NCBI RefSeq assembly: GCF_901709675.1
Contig: NC_051098.1
Location: 7,815,000 to 7,878,999, forward strand
DNA from: Syngnathus acus
Lineage: Eukaryota; Chordata; Actinopteri; Syngnathiformes; Syngnathidae
DNA: 64,000 bases
Direction of reading: 5' to 3'
The notes below the pieces were generated by a model that searched no databases, was not told the DNA's origin, and worked only from the letters and a program-made list of their open reading frames with translations. Shown one piece after another: positions 24,174 to 57,192 of this stretch. Each line of letters starts with the position of its first letter. The first letter of the stretch is position 1. The position numbers and the translations under genes are program-made.

Positions 24174-24259
24174 GACTCGCTGTTGGACACGTTGCTGCAC
24201 CCCTGGTCAGGTATACAGTCATGTTCCAAACTGTCCCTGACACGTCGTCTTACGTCAAG
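24174..24259 (+). CDS. fli1: fli1 alternative first coding exon (coding part 24221-24259)
   Basis: The acceptor TTTACCCCTTTAACATCAG ends at 24173. An ATG at 24221 opens 13 codons, MFQTVPDTSSYVK, followed directly by a donor (GTCAAG|GTAAGA at 24260). The exon ends in phase 0, exactly like the MDGTIK exon, so either can join exon 2 ([11 protein letters not shown]). The paralogue ERG has a known alternative N-terminus, MIQTVPDPAAHIK, spliced to the same EALSVV exon, and the resemblance is clear. The protein from this start would be 457 residues. The exon is too short for ordinary ORF tracks. Confidence 0.85.
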
Positions 24260-25737
24260 GTAAGACTGCACCGCCTCCTATGTCTCTCTCCATGTGTTTA
24301 ATCACATTTGAAACAACAACAGCAACAAAGAAAAAATATTTACATAGGCCTACACTAAACTGATATATTTTTGTCAAAATTAATCTGATGAAATAATTTG
24401 AAGTATGAATTTGTAAAGCAAAAACTAAGCCCTTTTAAAAAATGAAATAAAATTAGCAAGAGGGGTTAAATAAATAACCTCAGCTTGTCTGTGTGTTTGC
24501 GAGCGGGCTCTCATCACAATTGTAGTGCGGCCAATTAAAGACAACAATCACAAGCATTCACATGAAACAAAGACAACAACTGCTCAAGTATTTTTCTTTT
24601 CCAACCCAAAAAATATTTTTGAATAAGACCTCCTTTCATGCTGCCAAGGTTAAAGAGGATTCTGAACCATTCCGGGTTTGTTTTTAAAGAAATGAAAAGG
24701 TAGGAATGTTTGGTGAGAAAATACGCTTCGAATGAGTCTTTTTTTCATCTTGAATGACAGAGGATGGAAACTTCTTTTTGTTTTAAAATAAACATTAGAT
24801 TCCATGGTGAATCTGTTTTATTTGTAAAAATACAAACTGGAAAGGCACTTTGCTTGCTGAATGCCAAGTTCACATTTTTTGCTTTGCACACTCACAGTCA
24901 GATTTTACTCAGAATGTGGCAGAACTATAAGATATAGTATGTCCCCCTCCCTCTTTCCCCTCCTCCTTCAAAAGACTCCACGGTCCAAGCATTTGGTTTT
25001 GTTTGGTTAAGGCCAGGCGAGACTGGAACTCTCCAATAAAAATAAATCTCAAATTAATTATGGCCTGGAGCAAGGGGGGCCAGACAGTTCGTGCACATAC
25101 GTGCTGCCGACGCCACTCTTTGGGGCCCTTTGGTATTTGGACTCGGGCTTCCAGACGGGACGCGGCCACAATATGAGTGTGCATGCAGTCAAATGAATGG
25201 CATCCACACCCACTGTACAGTATGCTATGCTAGACCGTTATGATTTGAGTAGGATCAAATACAAATAGTGGTGATGTTAAATAAAAAAGAAATATCAAAT
25301 TGTTATTTTTATTCTGTCATTTCATTATTAGTTGTGTTCTTTTTATGTGGTAGGTCTTAATAAAAAATACTAATTATTTAACATATAAATAATACAAACA
25401 TGGGTTTTATCTGCTGTATTCTTTTTACGTGATTGTTTTGAGGAAAAAGGTAACAATTATTTTTAATTTCATTCATACTTTTTTTACTTTTATCATCCAC
25501 AAGCTGATAAAATAAAGTAGTGACATCATACTACAAATGCAACACAACAAGAAAGTAACACATTTGTGTTTTCTTAATAAATGTTTCATTGCTATTATTT
25601 TTTGCAAGCATTCCATATTTGCATTAATACTCATAGGTTCCTCTAATGTTTTTTTTGTTTTATTGTCATTATTATTTTTGTATTCAATCCACCTCTTGAA
25701 GAAAATGTTCTCTTGTTTGGCCTTCCGGCTTCACATC

Positions 25738-25969
25738 CAGGGGTCCTCAGCCACTGCTGGCCCACACCTCGCTATACTTCACCATAGATCATTTGCTCTA
25801 GCTGAAGAGATTTATGTTTTTTAATCATGATTTCAGTTGGGATTTATCAGCAGACTAGATTATCTTGAAGAACGACCCTTTCTTAGGACCATATTTTCAA
25901 AATCCACTGGGGAGCTTCTTTGGTGTTAGTGGTTCAGAAAAAAAAAAAAGAAAAAGTTGCGGACCCCTG
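25738..25969. mobile_element. hAT-like MITE
   Basis: Starts CAGGGGTCCTCAGCCACTG and ends GTTGCGGACCCCTG, so the two ends share the inverted CAGGGGTCC. I could not see a matching 8-base target duplication, so exact ends are uncertain. No transposase. Confidence 0.65.
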
Positions 25970-26374
25970 ATCTTTACGCCTGAAACAGATGTAAAAGCAA
26001 GACCCCCTTCTACAGCAGAGGGTCCATGTGACCCCTACCCAACTCTGACATACATGGCCCATACAGTGGAAGGCCCCCTGTAAGCAGGAGCACCACAGCA
26101 TGCATGTCTGGTGGCATGTGTGCAGAGGAAAAAATGTCTGCTGGCTGACTCTTTTCAGCGTCAATCCAGATGTTCTGTGGTTGACTGAGTAAACCAACTT
26201 GCATCTGTTTATTGGCCTTGCAAAATGTTTGTTACCACTGTATTCATTATGGTATTGGGATAGTGCCCGGACCCCCTGTAACCCTAATAGGCTTCATGGA
26301 GAGGAAATCGGTTTTTGGTATAAGATGTTATCTTGTCTACTTGGAGAAATCCCTTTTCTTGCTATTCTATCAGT

Positions 26375-26700
26375 GGTCACTTTATTAAGCACAGACTCTG
26401 GTGGTCCAAGGGCTGTAACCACAATTCCTCAATTGATGGACAATAACAGGTTAAGAAATATTTTTGTTTTAGTGCAATACATATGTTGTTTCCTAAACTA
26501 TGTCATTAGCTTTATTTACTCCAGCAATTGACTGTGAAATATACAGACAGCAAATATGAATCAGTGCTCTAAAAAGGGCCTCTGTACCAAATAATGTACA
26601 GTATTCTAGTGGTGGCTACTGACAGGTGTTTACTGACAGGTGTTTCTGATATTTTGACCCCCTTATGTATCCAAATAAGCTAACCCAAATATTAGAAATA
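26375..26700. mobile_element. eroded DNA transposon remnant
   Basis: GTGGTCACTTTATTAAGCACAG resembles the fish repeat end with GGCCACTTTATTAGGTACAC. CTACTGACAGGTGTTT, partly duplicated at 26615-26645, and TGATATTTTGACCCCCTT resemble related fish repeats. Borders are unclear. Confidence 0.4.
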
Positions 26701-27918
26701 GCTAACAATGATGCAGTGGAGTTCCACACCACTGCAAATGCAACAATAAAGATGTTGATCTGACCTTTAATCGCTTACAAAGGCATAAACTTACTGCTCT
26801 TGGATTGTACAGGTTTATTGAATGTGGTTAAATTATTATTATTGTACATACAAAATAAATGTTTTTCGTGCAGGTTTCAGGTCACCTTTTTAATGAAGGT
26901 TTCAAACAACAACCATGGGATGACATGGGACATCACTAACTCTAAACAGCTAAAACATATGATTAAAAAAATAGCTACATACGATTATTGAGACTTAAAA
27001 GGGGGGGGGGTGGTATCAAACTGGTCAGTGAAGAGTTAAACAAGGTGTCTCCCTTAATTATACAAGTCTGAGCTGGCCTCAGGCAGGAGAAGCCTTGACC
27101 CTTAGCAGGATCCAGATGTGGCGGTCCCAAGGGTGGGGCCGTCAGCCTCGCCAGACCCCCAAGAGGGGAGCAGACAGACCGGCCCTGCTGCCAGTGGCAC
27201 GGTCTCAACTTTGAGCTGGCTGCAAAGAGTATTCATCAACAAGCTGACATTGAATTTAAAGTGTAGTGGATAAACTTCTAAAAAAATAATGATAATAACA
27301 GCACGATGAGAGGTTGAGAACCAACAGCATGTGGGCAATGTATTATACTCGAGAGCATTTGATATGGCCCACCATGTAATTATGAAAACCTTCATACATT
27401 TAGTATGGCCCTCATGAATGGCCCTTGATTGGAGAAATACTCCTATAGAATATGAACTGGCTTAAAAGTAACAAGTGTAATATGTTTTCATCTCAAAGAC
27501 CATTGAAAAAATCACAAGCAGAATTCCATTGAGAAAATGTAACATCTTTTGGCCAAGAGGTTAGTGTAACATGGCAAAAAGAATACATTTGAAAACAAAA
27601 TCTAAATGGTTGTATTTTCTGCAGGGCCACACACGTGTAGAGCAGATTTTTCTTGAGCTTTTGTGGGTGTTGATAGCATGGATGTGATTTATGACCTATC
27701 TGGGAAGTCTTCACCTTGACGTGGAGGCTTGTAAGGCAGAGAAATATTGCAACAACCACTCTGATTCGTCATCTTTTAGGTGATTTAAAGCCCAGCCATC
27801 TCTCTATCACGCATGCTCACATTTTAATTTAACAGATGTTGCCGATATGATGTGTTAATAGATTTGATATATGTTAAAAATGTTGAGTAAATATGTGGAA
27901 TTATAATTAAGGTTGACC

Positions 27919-27919
<1 letters not shown>

Positions 27920-27954
<35 letters not shown>
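27920..27954 (+). repeat. (ATT)n microsatellite
   Basis: About eleven to twelve units. Confidence 0.95.
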
Positions 27955-28095
27955 CATAGCCACACCACCGCCAATTTGTGACATTTTTTGGAAAGAAAAA
28001 AAAACCACGTCAAATTGTTCCACAGCAGGCCGCCATCCTGTAAATATTTCCCAGCTTAAACAAATAAAACATAACGGAGTGAACACTCAATTGTT

Positions 28096-28395
28096 TTGCC
28101 CGCTTATCTCCTCGGGACAGTATCCTGCTTTTTTTTTTTCTTTTTTTTTTTGAAGGCAGGGCTTTTGGGTGACACACAGCTTCCTTCTCTCAACCTTCCT
28201 TTGCAACAACAGCAGCAGCAGCAGCAAGCGAGCAAGCAAGCGGCGGTGGTGACTTCACTTCCCAAATTTAGGAGGAAAGAAAAAAAAAAGGGGAAAAAAC
28301 GTGTCTTTCTCCGCGCCACACATACCTGGGCTGGAATTAATTCAAGAGCGTGTCATGTTTGGGATACTGTTGGAGTCCATTGAAAGTTGCGCAAA
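28096..28395 (+). promoter_or_regulatory. fli1 proximal promoter and 5' UTR region
   Basis: DNA just upstream of the main ATG (28396). No TATA box stands out. Two long T tracts at 28128-28151 are followed by a CAA/CAG repeat (28203-28225) and GCAAGC repeats. The start site cannot be placed from sequence. Raised CpG continues past exon 1 to about 28870. Confidence 0.5.
28203..28225 (+). repeat. short CAR/CAG repeat in the fli1 5' leader
   Basis: CAACAA followed by five CAG or CAGCAG units, upstream of the ATG. Probably transcribed but not translated. Confidence 0.8.
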
Positions 28396-50081
<21,686 letters not shown>

Positions 50082-52321
50082 ACACCTCTATCTAACCACC
50101 CACTAGCCATACCCGCCATTGCTGACCTGTACTCCCAATGACGCTATACCCAAAGAAGGCAATGAAGAGGAAATCGAAAAAGATGATTTTATATTTGTTA
50201 AGATTTTTGAAACAACTGGATGCTATGGTCCAAAATGGAATACTACTTATCTTAAGAAGACTTGATCTTTTGGACATGTGCCTTGATCTTCCGCATCCTC
50301 CTAAAAGCTGCACCGAGTTCTTCTCCAAAACGTTTGCCAAGCCAAAGCCTGAGAACAGAAGAGCAATCATGTCTGCCTCCTCAGCCCAGACATGGCCCTT
50401 TATTTACGGGTCTCAATCTCCATCCTCCCGAGTACATTACCGCCATTACGCTTGAAAGCATCTGCTCTTTCCACCATCTACAACCTTGTCGGGGTTTGTT
50501 ATTCCCACCACATCGAAGCCTTCATCTTTTTTCCCAGCGCCTCTGCTCGTCCACCTGCATCATTTTATGTGTGTGTAGAGAGTCTACTGGAATTTGCTGG
50601 AAAAGATGGAGCCCCCCCACACACACCACCACCACCAAACTCAACACACACACAATATGGACCTTTCTCTCCTACGAATGAAAGTTGGCAACTGGAATAT
50701 GCCATTCACAATTTAATTTATCCTCCAAACTGGAAGGCAAGAGAGGAGTCCAATAGCGAGGAAGCAAGCGCTGTATGTCTGCTGAACTGTCAGTTGTACT
50801 TTAAATGCTTTCTGCATTGCGTGCGGAGTTGATGACAGGCCATGTGTACAGCTCTCTTGTGCTGAGGAAGCTGAGTCAACGCGTAATTGAAACAATTTTG
50901 CAACAAGTCAACCCAGTCCGACACACTCGGCTATTAAAAGTTTACTGCGTTGTCGCCTCGAAGCCATGTTTTGTCTCTCCACCGTGTCAGTATTAATGTG
51001 AATGTTGTTCAGTTTGTGTCTTAAAAGAGGATTTCAAATCAAAGATTGTCAGGTGGTTTCATTTTGTAAACAAGGAAACAAACAAGTAATGACCAAGGCC
51101 ATTAATTTGAATAGTTTTTGTCATTCTAAAATATGTAAAGGTTTCATCGTGGTGATAAAGTCCAACAAGACAGTAAATCTAGAATAATGCATTCCAGTAA
51201 AATGAGCACATCCAGTTTACTGTGATGACATGAATTGAACTCCAAAAGTGTTTGCATCATTCTTTAACTGCTGTCCTGCCTAGTTTTCATTCGACTCAAA
51301 ACATTCCCTGATGAAAAATCTGACAATTTTTGATTTGTTTAATGACTGCCACTGCGTCTCTTCTCTTTTTTGGGCAAGTCAGGATCCTGTAGGTCACACT
51401 GCGAAATGGCTTTCTCAATTTTTTGTGTTAGTCAACAGTGTCAAGTTGCATATTACCAGGGCTGGATCCTAGTTTGAGAGCAGCATGTATGCTTGAATGT
51501 TAGTTTCTCACTGATCTAAAGGCCAGATAAACATGCACATGGACTTCCTCCTCATGTAATTGCATCATATCATCACATGTTCATCTTCAGGTGCATAGGC
51601 GCTAAAGAGCAAATGCACTCCATGACCAGTAAGTGAAGCAGACACTTGAAAGTAAATGACGTTGGACTAAGGTTATCGGAGAACAAAACCAATTTAAAAT
51701 ATGACGAGTTGAAACAAGGAATTCCTCAGATTCGCAAACGCTGTGCGTTTGTCAGACCTATTTTTTATTATTTTATATGCATCAGTCAACTAGGCATTAA
51801 AGCAACTTACTGTATAAATTATGCAGAGTTATTTTCATATGTGACACAGTATTAAAAAGAGACAAGAGAATTAATACGAGTTGACCTCGGTCAAAAAAAA
51901 AAACACAAATCTTTGAAGTCCATTTCTGCTCAGTAGTTTTTTCAGCATTTTAAGCGTTTTTATATTTGTACATTTGGGCAATACATTTTTAGCTTTTTTA
52001 TTATTATTTCTTATTGTAATTATTTTGTATGAGATTGTGTAACATCCCAAGTGCCTTTGTGTACACAAGCTAAGCCTTCTCCCAAACACAAGTGACTGCT
52101 TGAATCCAATAACAGGGACCATTTAACGCTGTCTGCAACATGTGATTAGGACAGTTCTTTAATCACCGCTGAAGTCGAATAGTCCGAAAAAATTGGTGGA
52201 TATTAAGATATTGTATGTAAATGAATGAAAATGGCATTAACATCCATCAGCTTCCACCTGAAATAAAAAGGGAAATTTCTAATGCACCCTGAACATGCCT
52301 CTATACTACTTCATGTACTAC

Positions 52322-52324
<3 letters not shown>

Positions 52325-52390
<66 letters not shown>

Positions 52391-52401
52391 GTGTGTGTGT
52401 A
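52325..52401 (+). repeat. (TG)n microsatellite
   Basis: About 37 TG units, followed at 52427-52469 by (ATT)n. Confidence 0.96.
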
Positions 52402-52426
52402 TAATTGTACAATTAATCAATTATAA

Positions 52427-52469
52427 TTATTGTTATTATTATTATTATTATATTATTGTTATTATTGTC
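52427..52469 (+). repeat. (ATT)n microsatellite
   Basis: ATT repeats with a few interruptions. Confidence 0.85.
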
Positions 52470-52546
52470 ATTCCAGCATGTATGAAGTCGTACCTTTTCA
52501 AAAATGTTGTATAGGAAAAAGGGCTTATGTATAGGAAAATGTGAGA

Positions 52547-52552
52547 AATAAA
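52547..52552 (+). terminator. candidate fli1 polyadenylation signal
   Basis: AATAAA followed by TGTTTTTACC. Chosen over other hexamers for its T/G-rich downstream sequence. Confidence 0.4.
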
Positions 52553-53404
52553 TGTTTTTACCTCTCGTGATACCTATAAGTGCATTTAGCCTGTTTCCAT
52601 GGCAACACAGCCACTTTTCATTTTGAGAACAATTGGCCTCAAGTTTGTGAAACTTTTTTCCAGATGGACCAAGGTGACTATTTTATTAATACTTGTTGTT
52701 TATTTTTCAAAAACATAAAACAGCCATTAGGCTTTGTAGCCTTCGTCTTGCTCAATGATGATCGAGTCTTATCTGACAAGGCATTTTAAAAGTACATGCA
52801 CAAACAGATTATGGAAAGACACTAGTGAAATTCTACACAACATATACACATTTAGCAACTCTTATATCAGTGGGTACGTCTAATGCATTCTTAGGCGATG
52901 TTCTTGCAATCAAACTTCACAACAATGTTTTAATACTGAGATCAAGCGGACTGTATTCGGCCCATTATGCTCTAGATATGTATCTATATGTACATAAGAA
53001 AGTTCCCATGCTTTTCTTGATGAATAAAAACATAATACTATGATTGCAAATCCTAAGACATGCTCAAACCTCTAAACATTATTGTTATTGCAAATATTAG
53101 CTGAATGGTTGTGAATGGTTGATTGTCTGTGTGTGCCTTGCAAATGACGTTCAAGAAAGCGTTCAAGAAAGTCCTATGCTCAAATTATATAAATACATCA
53201 AACTATTTAATTCTGTTGTAAGATTTGTATGCAGTATACACTACATGTTTCAATTCTCATCAGGTTAACTTCAAAAGTCAGATATTATTCCTTTTATTTA
53301 AAAAAGATTAATACTATTCAGTTTTCATCATGTGGTTGAGCTCACAGTGGTTGAAGAATAAGAGCATAAATGTATGATCATTCTCCAAATCAAATCAAAA
53401 ACCA

Positions 53405-53766
53405 TCTATCCATCCGTTTTCCGAACCGCTTAGTCCCCACGGGGGTCGCGGGCGTGCTGGAGCCTATCCCAGCCGTCATCGGGCAGTAGGCGGGGGACAC
53501 CCTGAACCGGTTGCCAGCCAATCGCAGGGCACACAGAGACAAAACCATTTGCACTCGCACTCACACCTAAGGACAATTTGGAGTCTTCAATCGGCCTACC
53601 AAGCATGTTTTTGGGATGTGGGAGGAAACCGGAGTGCCCGGAGAAAACCCACGAGGGCCCAGGGAGAACATGCAAACTCCGCACAGGGAGGGCCGGAGGT
53701 GGAATTGAACCCGCACCCTCCTAACTGTGAGGCGGACGTGCTACCCAGTGCTCCACCGAGCCGCCT
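53405..53766 (-). repeat. intact V-SINE with 13-base target duplication
   Basis: The minus strand starts GGCGGCTCGGTGGAGCACTG. The head has Pol III A and B box words (GTAGCACGTCC, GGTTCAATTCC), a V-SINE core (CTCCCTGTGCGGAGTTTGC, CACTCCGGTTTCCTCCCACA) and a tail GGTTCGGAAAACGGATGG. It is flanked by perfect direct repeats AAATCAAAAACCA at 53392-53404 and 53767-53779. The core resembles zebrafish DANA and other V-SINEs. Confidence 0.93.
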
Positions 53767-53821
53767 AAATCAAAAACCAGATTATTGTAATTTTGAAAAT
53801 TTAATGATTCAAGATTACCGC

Positions 53822-54183
53822 TGTCACGACTCGTCCCCGATCGTGTCATAGTTTCTGTCCGTGTGCTCACCCCTCCCCTCCTGTGTGCCCATGATCAGTG
53901 TTAATCATCCTCACTTGCCTCTCATTAGCTGTCTTGTATTTAAGTCCTGTCTGCCCCTCACTCCCCTTTCGGACCGTTGATGTCTTCTTGTCTGACGTCT
54001 TTGTTGGTCAGTTCCGTTTCTGTTAGCCCGTCTGTCGATCAGTCCAGTTGTTGGTTTGGTTAGGTCGTTATGTTAGTTTGTGCGCTGTCTGTTTCTCTTC
54101 ATTCTCCATTCGAATTCCCTTTTCCTTCAATTAACCCATGTCCAAGCTGCATTTGGTCGCCCTGCACCATTCCGATCCTGACA
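53822..54183 (+). mobile_element. solo LTR (Ty3/Gypsy-like)
   Basis: A 362-base unit starts TGTCACGAC and ends ATCCTGACA, giving TG...CA termini. It has a TATTTAAG promoter-like word near 53937 and a degraded AATAAA-like TCAATTAACCC before GTCCAAGCTGCATTTGGTCG. That order is typical of fish Gypsy LTRs. No internal coding region is present, so it looks like a recombined solo LTR. A clear target duplication was not seen (ACCGC versus AGAGC). Confidence 0.7.
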
Positions 54184-55413
54184 AGAGCTCAGTGTTGAAA
54201 AAGGTAAATTTATCTCATCACCTATCACCTATTGGCAGTTTTTTTAATGTGATACTCATTTTTTGTATTTTGTATTTTGAACCATATTGGTGAAAGTCAT
54301 TTTGTGGCACTCTACTAAAACAAATGTAGAAGAGCAAATAAATGCTGCCATCAGCGCATGTTATCCAGTTCTGTGGTGAGAAGATATGCCAAACAAATGT
54401 TGTGTGAATGTGTGTGTGTGTTTTGAATGGTGACCTTATACAACATGACAATATGACACCACTATTATAACCACATGTGTATATACTCATAGAGCACTCA
54501 GAGTACTCCAACCTTACAATCACCATGGTAAGCATGAGTGCTTGGAGTGGAATGATACTATAGTGTCATATTTTTTTAAATATTTTTTAATTACAAATGC
54601 ATGCATTTATGCATTTTATTATTACATTTTTAACCCACCGGTAGATACCTTTATATCTCTCTTGATAAAAGACGAAAGGACATCACATGACCACAATGGG
54701 TCAGCCGTGATTACCTGAGTCCTTAGCATAAGTGATGTTATTTTAATTCAGTCGACAGCAGGTGACAAAATGTCTTTTTAATTGTATTTAAATGCATATG
54801 AGAAATTAACAAATTAATTTTGTTTTATTAACAAATTAATTATTTTCTTTAAATTTATTAATTTTACTGCCCAGAATGGCTAAGTACACTATCCCTTTTT
54901 TTAAAAATCTGGTTTTGGCCGATTCTACAGGAAAAGTACTTTTTGTGTCATCGAGGCTTCACAATGAGCCACTGGAGAAGCGACATTACCAGCATGTTTT
55001 GCTGCATTTCTAATTAGCTCTTGTGACTGAGTTTATTCATACAGTATGCGTTATTTTGTGCAAGCAGCGTTTAATATACTAGTCACAAGGGTGTTGTTTC
55101 TCGTCGTGTATTAAATTGTTGCTACTTTTATTAAATTATTGTCACTTTTGCTGATACCCTAAGTCACAAAGTGTGCACTCATTGCTCGCTATATTTCATT
55201 GGCCTCCTCCAATTACATGAAGAGAAGTGAAGGGGACAGTAAGTGTGGCGCTCTCTCTGTTGACATGTTGGCTCATCTGTTTGCTCTCACAACTTCATTT
55301 TGTTTGGATGAAAATCCGTAATAGGGGTTGTTGGCTGGCACTGACGTTTTTTGGTTATGTTAATTTCAGGTGGAGAACAATGCGAGGCAAACGTTATTGA
55401 GTGTAAAAATAAT

Positions 55414-55419
55414 TTTATT
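55414..55419 (-). terminator. candidate kcnj1 polyadenylation signal
   Basis: AATAAA on the minus strand about 640 bases past the kcnj1 stop codon. Other hexamers may be used. Confidence 0.35.
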
Positions 55420-56052
55420 TCACTTTCCCCCCTGAGATAAAATACAAAAAAAACATAAACAAATTTGATTTCATTCAATAGGTCAGACTGCATGCAGTCA
55501 TATTTTTAAGTGTTTCAGGAGAACTTGGTTCCACCATCACTCGAAGGTTCCACACTAAACCTGTGCCAGTGCTGGAATAGATTAATGTTTCTAACAAAGA
55601 GCCCAAATGTCTTTTTGTGAATGGCAGATATGAATTATTAAACAACCACTAATATTGTTTTGTCATCCACAAGGCACCCAAAACAAGTTCTTCAAGTAAG
55701 ATCCATACAGATTCATACAGAATAATACAGTCTTCGTGATCCTCAGTAAATCCGATGTGCAGGACCTGAGGTAAAATTATCATCCTTGTGCGAGGACTTA
55801 TAATCATCTTTTTCAACCAAGTAATTTCCATGACATGGCAACCCTTTGGAAAACATGTTCTTTGGTCGATAGCCAGTGATAGATGTGGCAATTACAATTG
55901 TTCAATACATTTCCGAAAGATAATGAGGTTTCCTTCACTTAACATTTTCTGTACATGCGGTTTTCCCAAATAAACTTTGGGATGCTTAAGGGGTTCAACA
56001 GTGGGCGGTAGGAGGCATCTACCAGAGTGTCTTGTTCACTGCCTCTGTGCTT
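55414..56052 (-). other. kcnj1: kcnj1 3' UTR (probable)
   Basis: Noncoding DNA between the kcnj1 stop codon and the nearest minus-strand AATAAA. Nothing else recognised. Confidence 0.45.
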
Positions 56053-57174
56053 TTACATCTTGGTGATACTTGCAGGATCATGGATATCAATCACCTCAAA
56101 ACCTTGGTTGTCAAGTCCATCTTTGGAGTGGTGGTGGTGCCCTTTGATGTTGTGGAAACAGTAGGCGCAATGCGCAGTGGCCACAGGTACCACCTTGGAA
56201 AAGTTGGAGAAATCCACCCGGTATTTACCTTCTTTGCTTCGGGAGATGATGGGCAGGAAATTGTAGCCCCACATGATCTCCTGGGGAATGAAGGAAGTCC
56301 GGACTTGACAGGAGGAGCTGGTGGACTCTGCGGTACCGTCCAAGAAGACGACCAGCTCAAACTCTTGCTTGTGGAGTGTGTCCACTGCCATCTCAAAGAA
56401 GGGGCTTCCCTTGCAGATGACGTGACGAAGTGTGAGCGGACACACAAAGAACAGGTTGTCCTTTCCGGCGTCTACCATGAATTCAATGTTCACCTGGTCC
56501 ATGATTATTGTCTCGCCATCTGCTGTATGGGTGGTTCGCAGCAGTTTGCCATAGATCTGACTTCCTATCATGAGGGTCTTTCGAAGATTGGCCACTCGTA
56601 TTGACAAGCAGAGCGCGCCGTTCTTTGGGCTGATTACAGCCATGTCACTGAATGAGATGGTCTTCGCTCTCTTTTTAGGTGAAGAGATTTTAGATAAAAT
56701 GATTCCACACATGAAGCAGTTGATGACTGCGCCAAGGAGAGACTGGATGATGATAAGGGCCACAGCACCGGGGCAAACCGGAGTCAGGGCTCGGCCACCG
56801 TACCCAATGGTTGTTTGGGTTTCAAGGGAGTACAGGAAAGCTGTGGTGAGTCCGACAACATTATCAACACAAGGCGCATGGTCCTCGGGGGGCTCCTGCC
56901 ACGTCAGGTCTCCATTACTACGAGCAATCCAGTACCAGAGCAGGCCGAAGATGAACCAGCTCAGGGTGAAAGTTGCAATGAAGACTAAAAGCACAAAACG
57001 CCAGCGGATCTCCACGAATGTGGTCCAGTAGTCGGCCAGGAAAGCAAAATGTTTGCTGTACTTGATGTTTCCGTATTCGATGTTGCAGTGGCCGTCTTTG
57101 GTCACCAGCCTGGCCCGGCGACGCTTTCGCTCAGCCAGATAGTCCTGAAGACGTTTGCTGAAAGGGCCAAACAT
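56053..57174 (-). CDS. kcnj1: kcnj1, inward-rectifier potassium channel Kir1.1 (ROMK)
   Basis: A single coding exon of 373 residues, close in length to mammalian ROMK2 (372) and starting at the equivalent MF. Two membrane helices (about 58-80 and 137-160) flank a pore loop with selectivity filter TIGYG at 122-126. Cys102 and Cys134 match the conserved extracellular pair. Asn152 in M2 matches the weak-rectifier site (N171 in ROMK1). Arg22 and the VRTS motif of the cytoplasmic domain are kept. The C-terminus ITKM matches the PDZ-type end TKM. Differences are Val61 where mammals have the pH-gating lysine (K80 in ROMK1), no N-glycosylation sequon before Cys102, and a HHHH run near the tail. It carries K+ across the apical membrane of transport epithelia, in fish probably ionocytes and kidney. 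Confidence 0.95.
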   Translation of the reverse strand: MFGPFSKRLQDYLAERKRRRARLVTKDGHCNIEYGNIKYSKHFAFLADYWTTFVEIRWRFVLLVFIATFTLSWFIFGLLWYWIARSNGDLTWQEPPEDHAPCVDNVVGLTTAFLYSLETQTTIGYGGRALTPVCPGAVALIIIQSLLGAVINCFMCGIILSKISSPKKRAKTISFSDMAVISPKNGALCLSIRVANLRKTLMIGSQIYGKLLRTTHTADGETIIMDQVNIEFMVDAGKDNLFFVCPLTLRHVICKGSPFFEMAVDTLHKQEFELVVFLDGTAESTSSSCQVRTSFIPQEIMWGYNFLPIISRSKEGKYRVDFSNFSKVVPVATAHCAYCFHNIKGHHHHSKDGLDNQGFEVIDIHDPASITKM

Positions 57175-57192
57175 TTTCTACGAGTCCACAAC
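57175..57192 (-). other. kcnj1: kcnj1 5' UTR part of the coding exon
   Basis: The acceptor TTATTTGCTGTTTTCAAG ends at 57193 on the minus strand, leaving 18 bases of leader (GTTGTGGACTCGTAGAAA) before the ATG. An in-frame TAG in this leader fixes the start codon. Confidence 0.7.

Larger units (their letters stand above)
24260..28090. other. intron between the two fli1 first exons
   Basis: Noncoding DNA with an hAT-like MITE (25738-25969), an eroded transposon at about 26375-26700 and an (ATT)n array (27920-27954). A less AT-rich block at about 24940-25190 with an ATTAATTA-type homeodomain site may be regulatory. Confidence 0.6.
50082..52570 (+). other. fli1: fli1 3' UTR (probable)
   Basis: After the stop codon there is no further exon. 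AATAAA signals occur at 52262-52267 and 52547-52552, the second followed by a T/G-rich stretch. A third at 53023-53028 is possible. A long (TG)n array sits inside. UTR length is not fixed by the sequence. Confidence 0.55.
52571..55413. other. fli1-kcnj1 tail-to-tail intergenic DNA
   Basis: No gene seen. Contains an intact V-SINE (53405-53766), a solo LTR (53822-54183), then AT-rich unique DNA. Confidence 0.7.

Noticed and set aside
53700-53766. tRNA-like sequence
   Set aside because: It is the tRNA-derived head of the V-SINE. It does not form a complete cloverleaf and is joined to the SINE core.
56032-57031. Plus-strand open frames of 190 and 153 codons
   Set aside because: They are antisense shadows of the kcnj1 coding exon.
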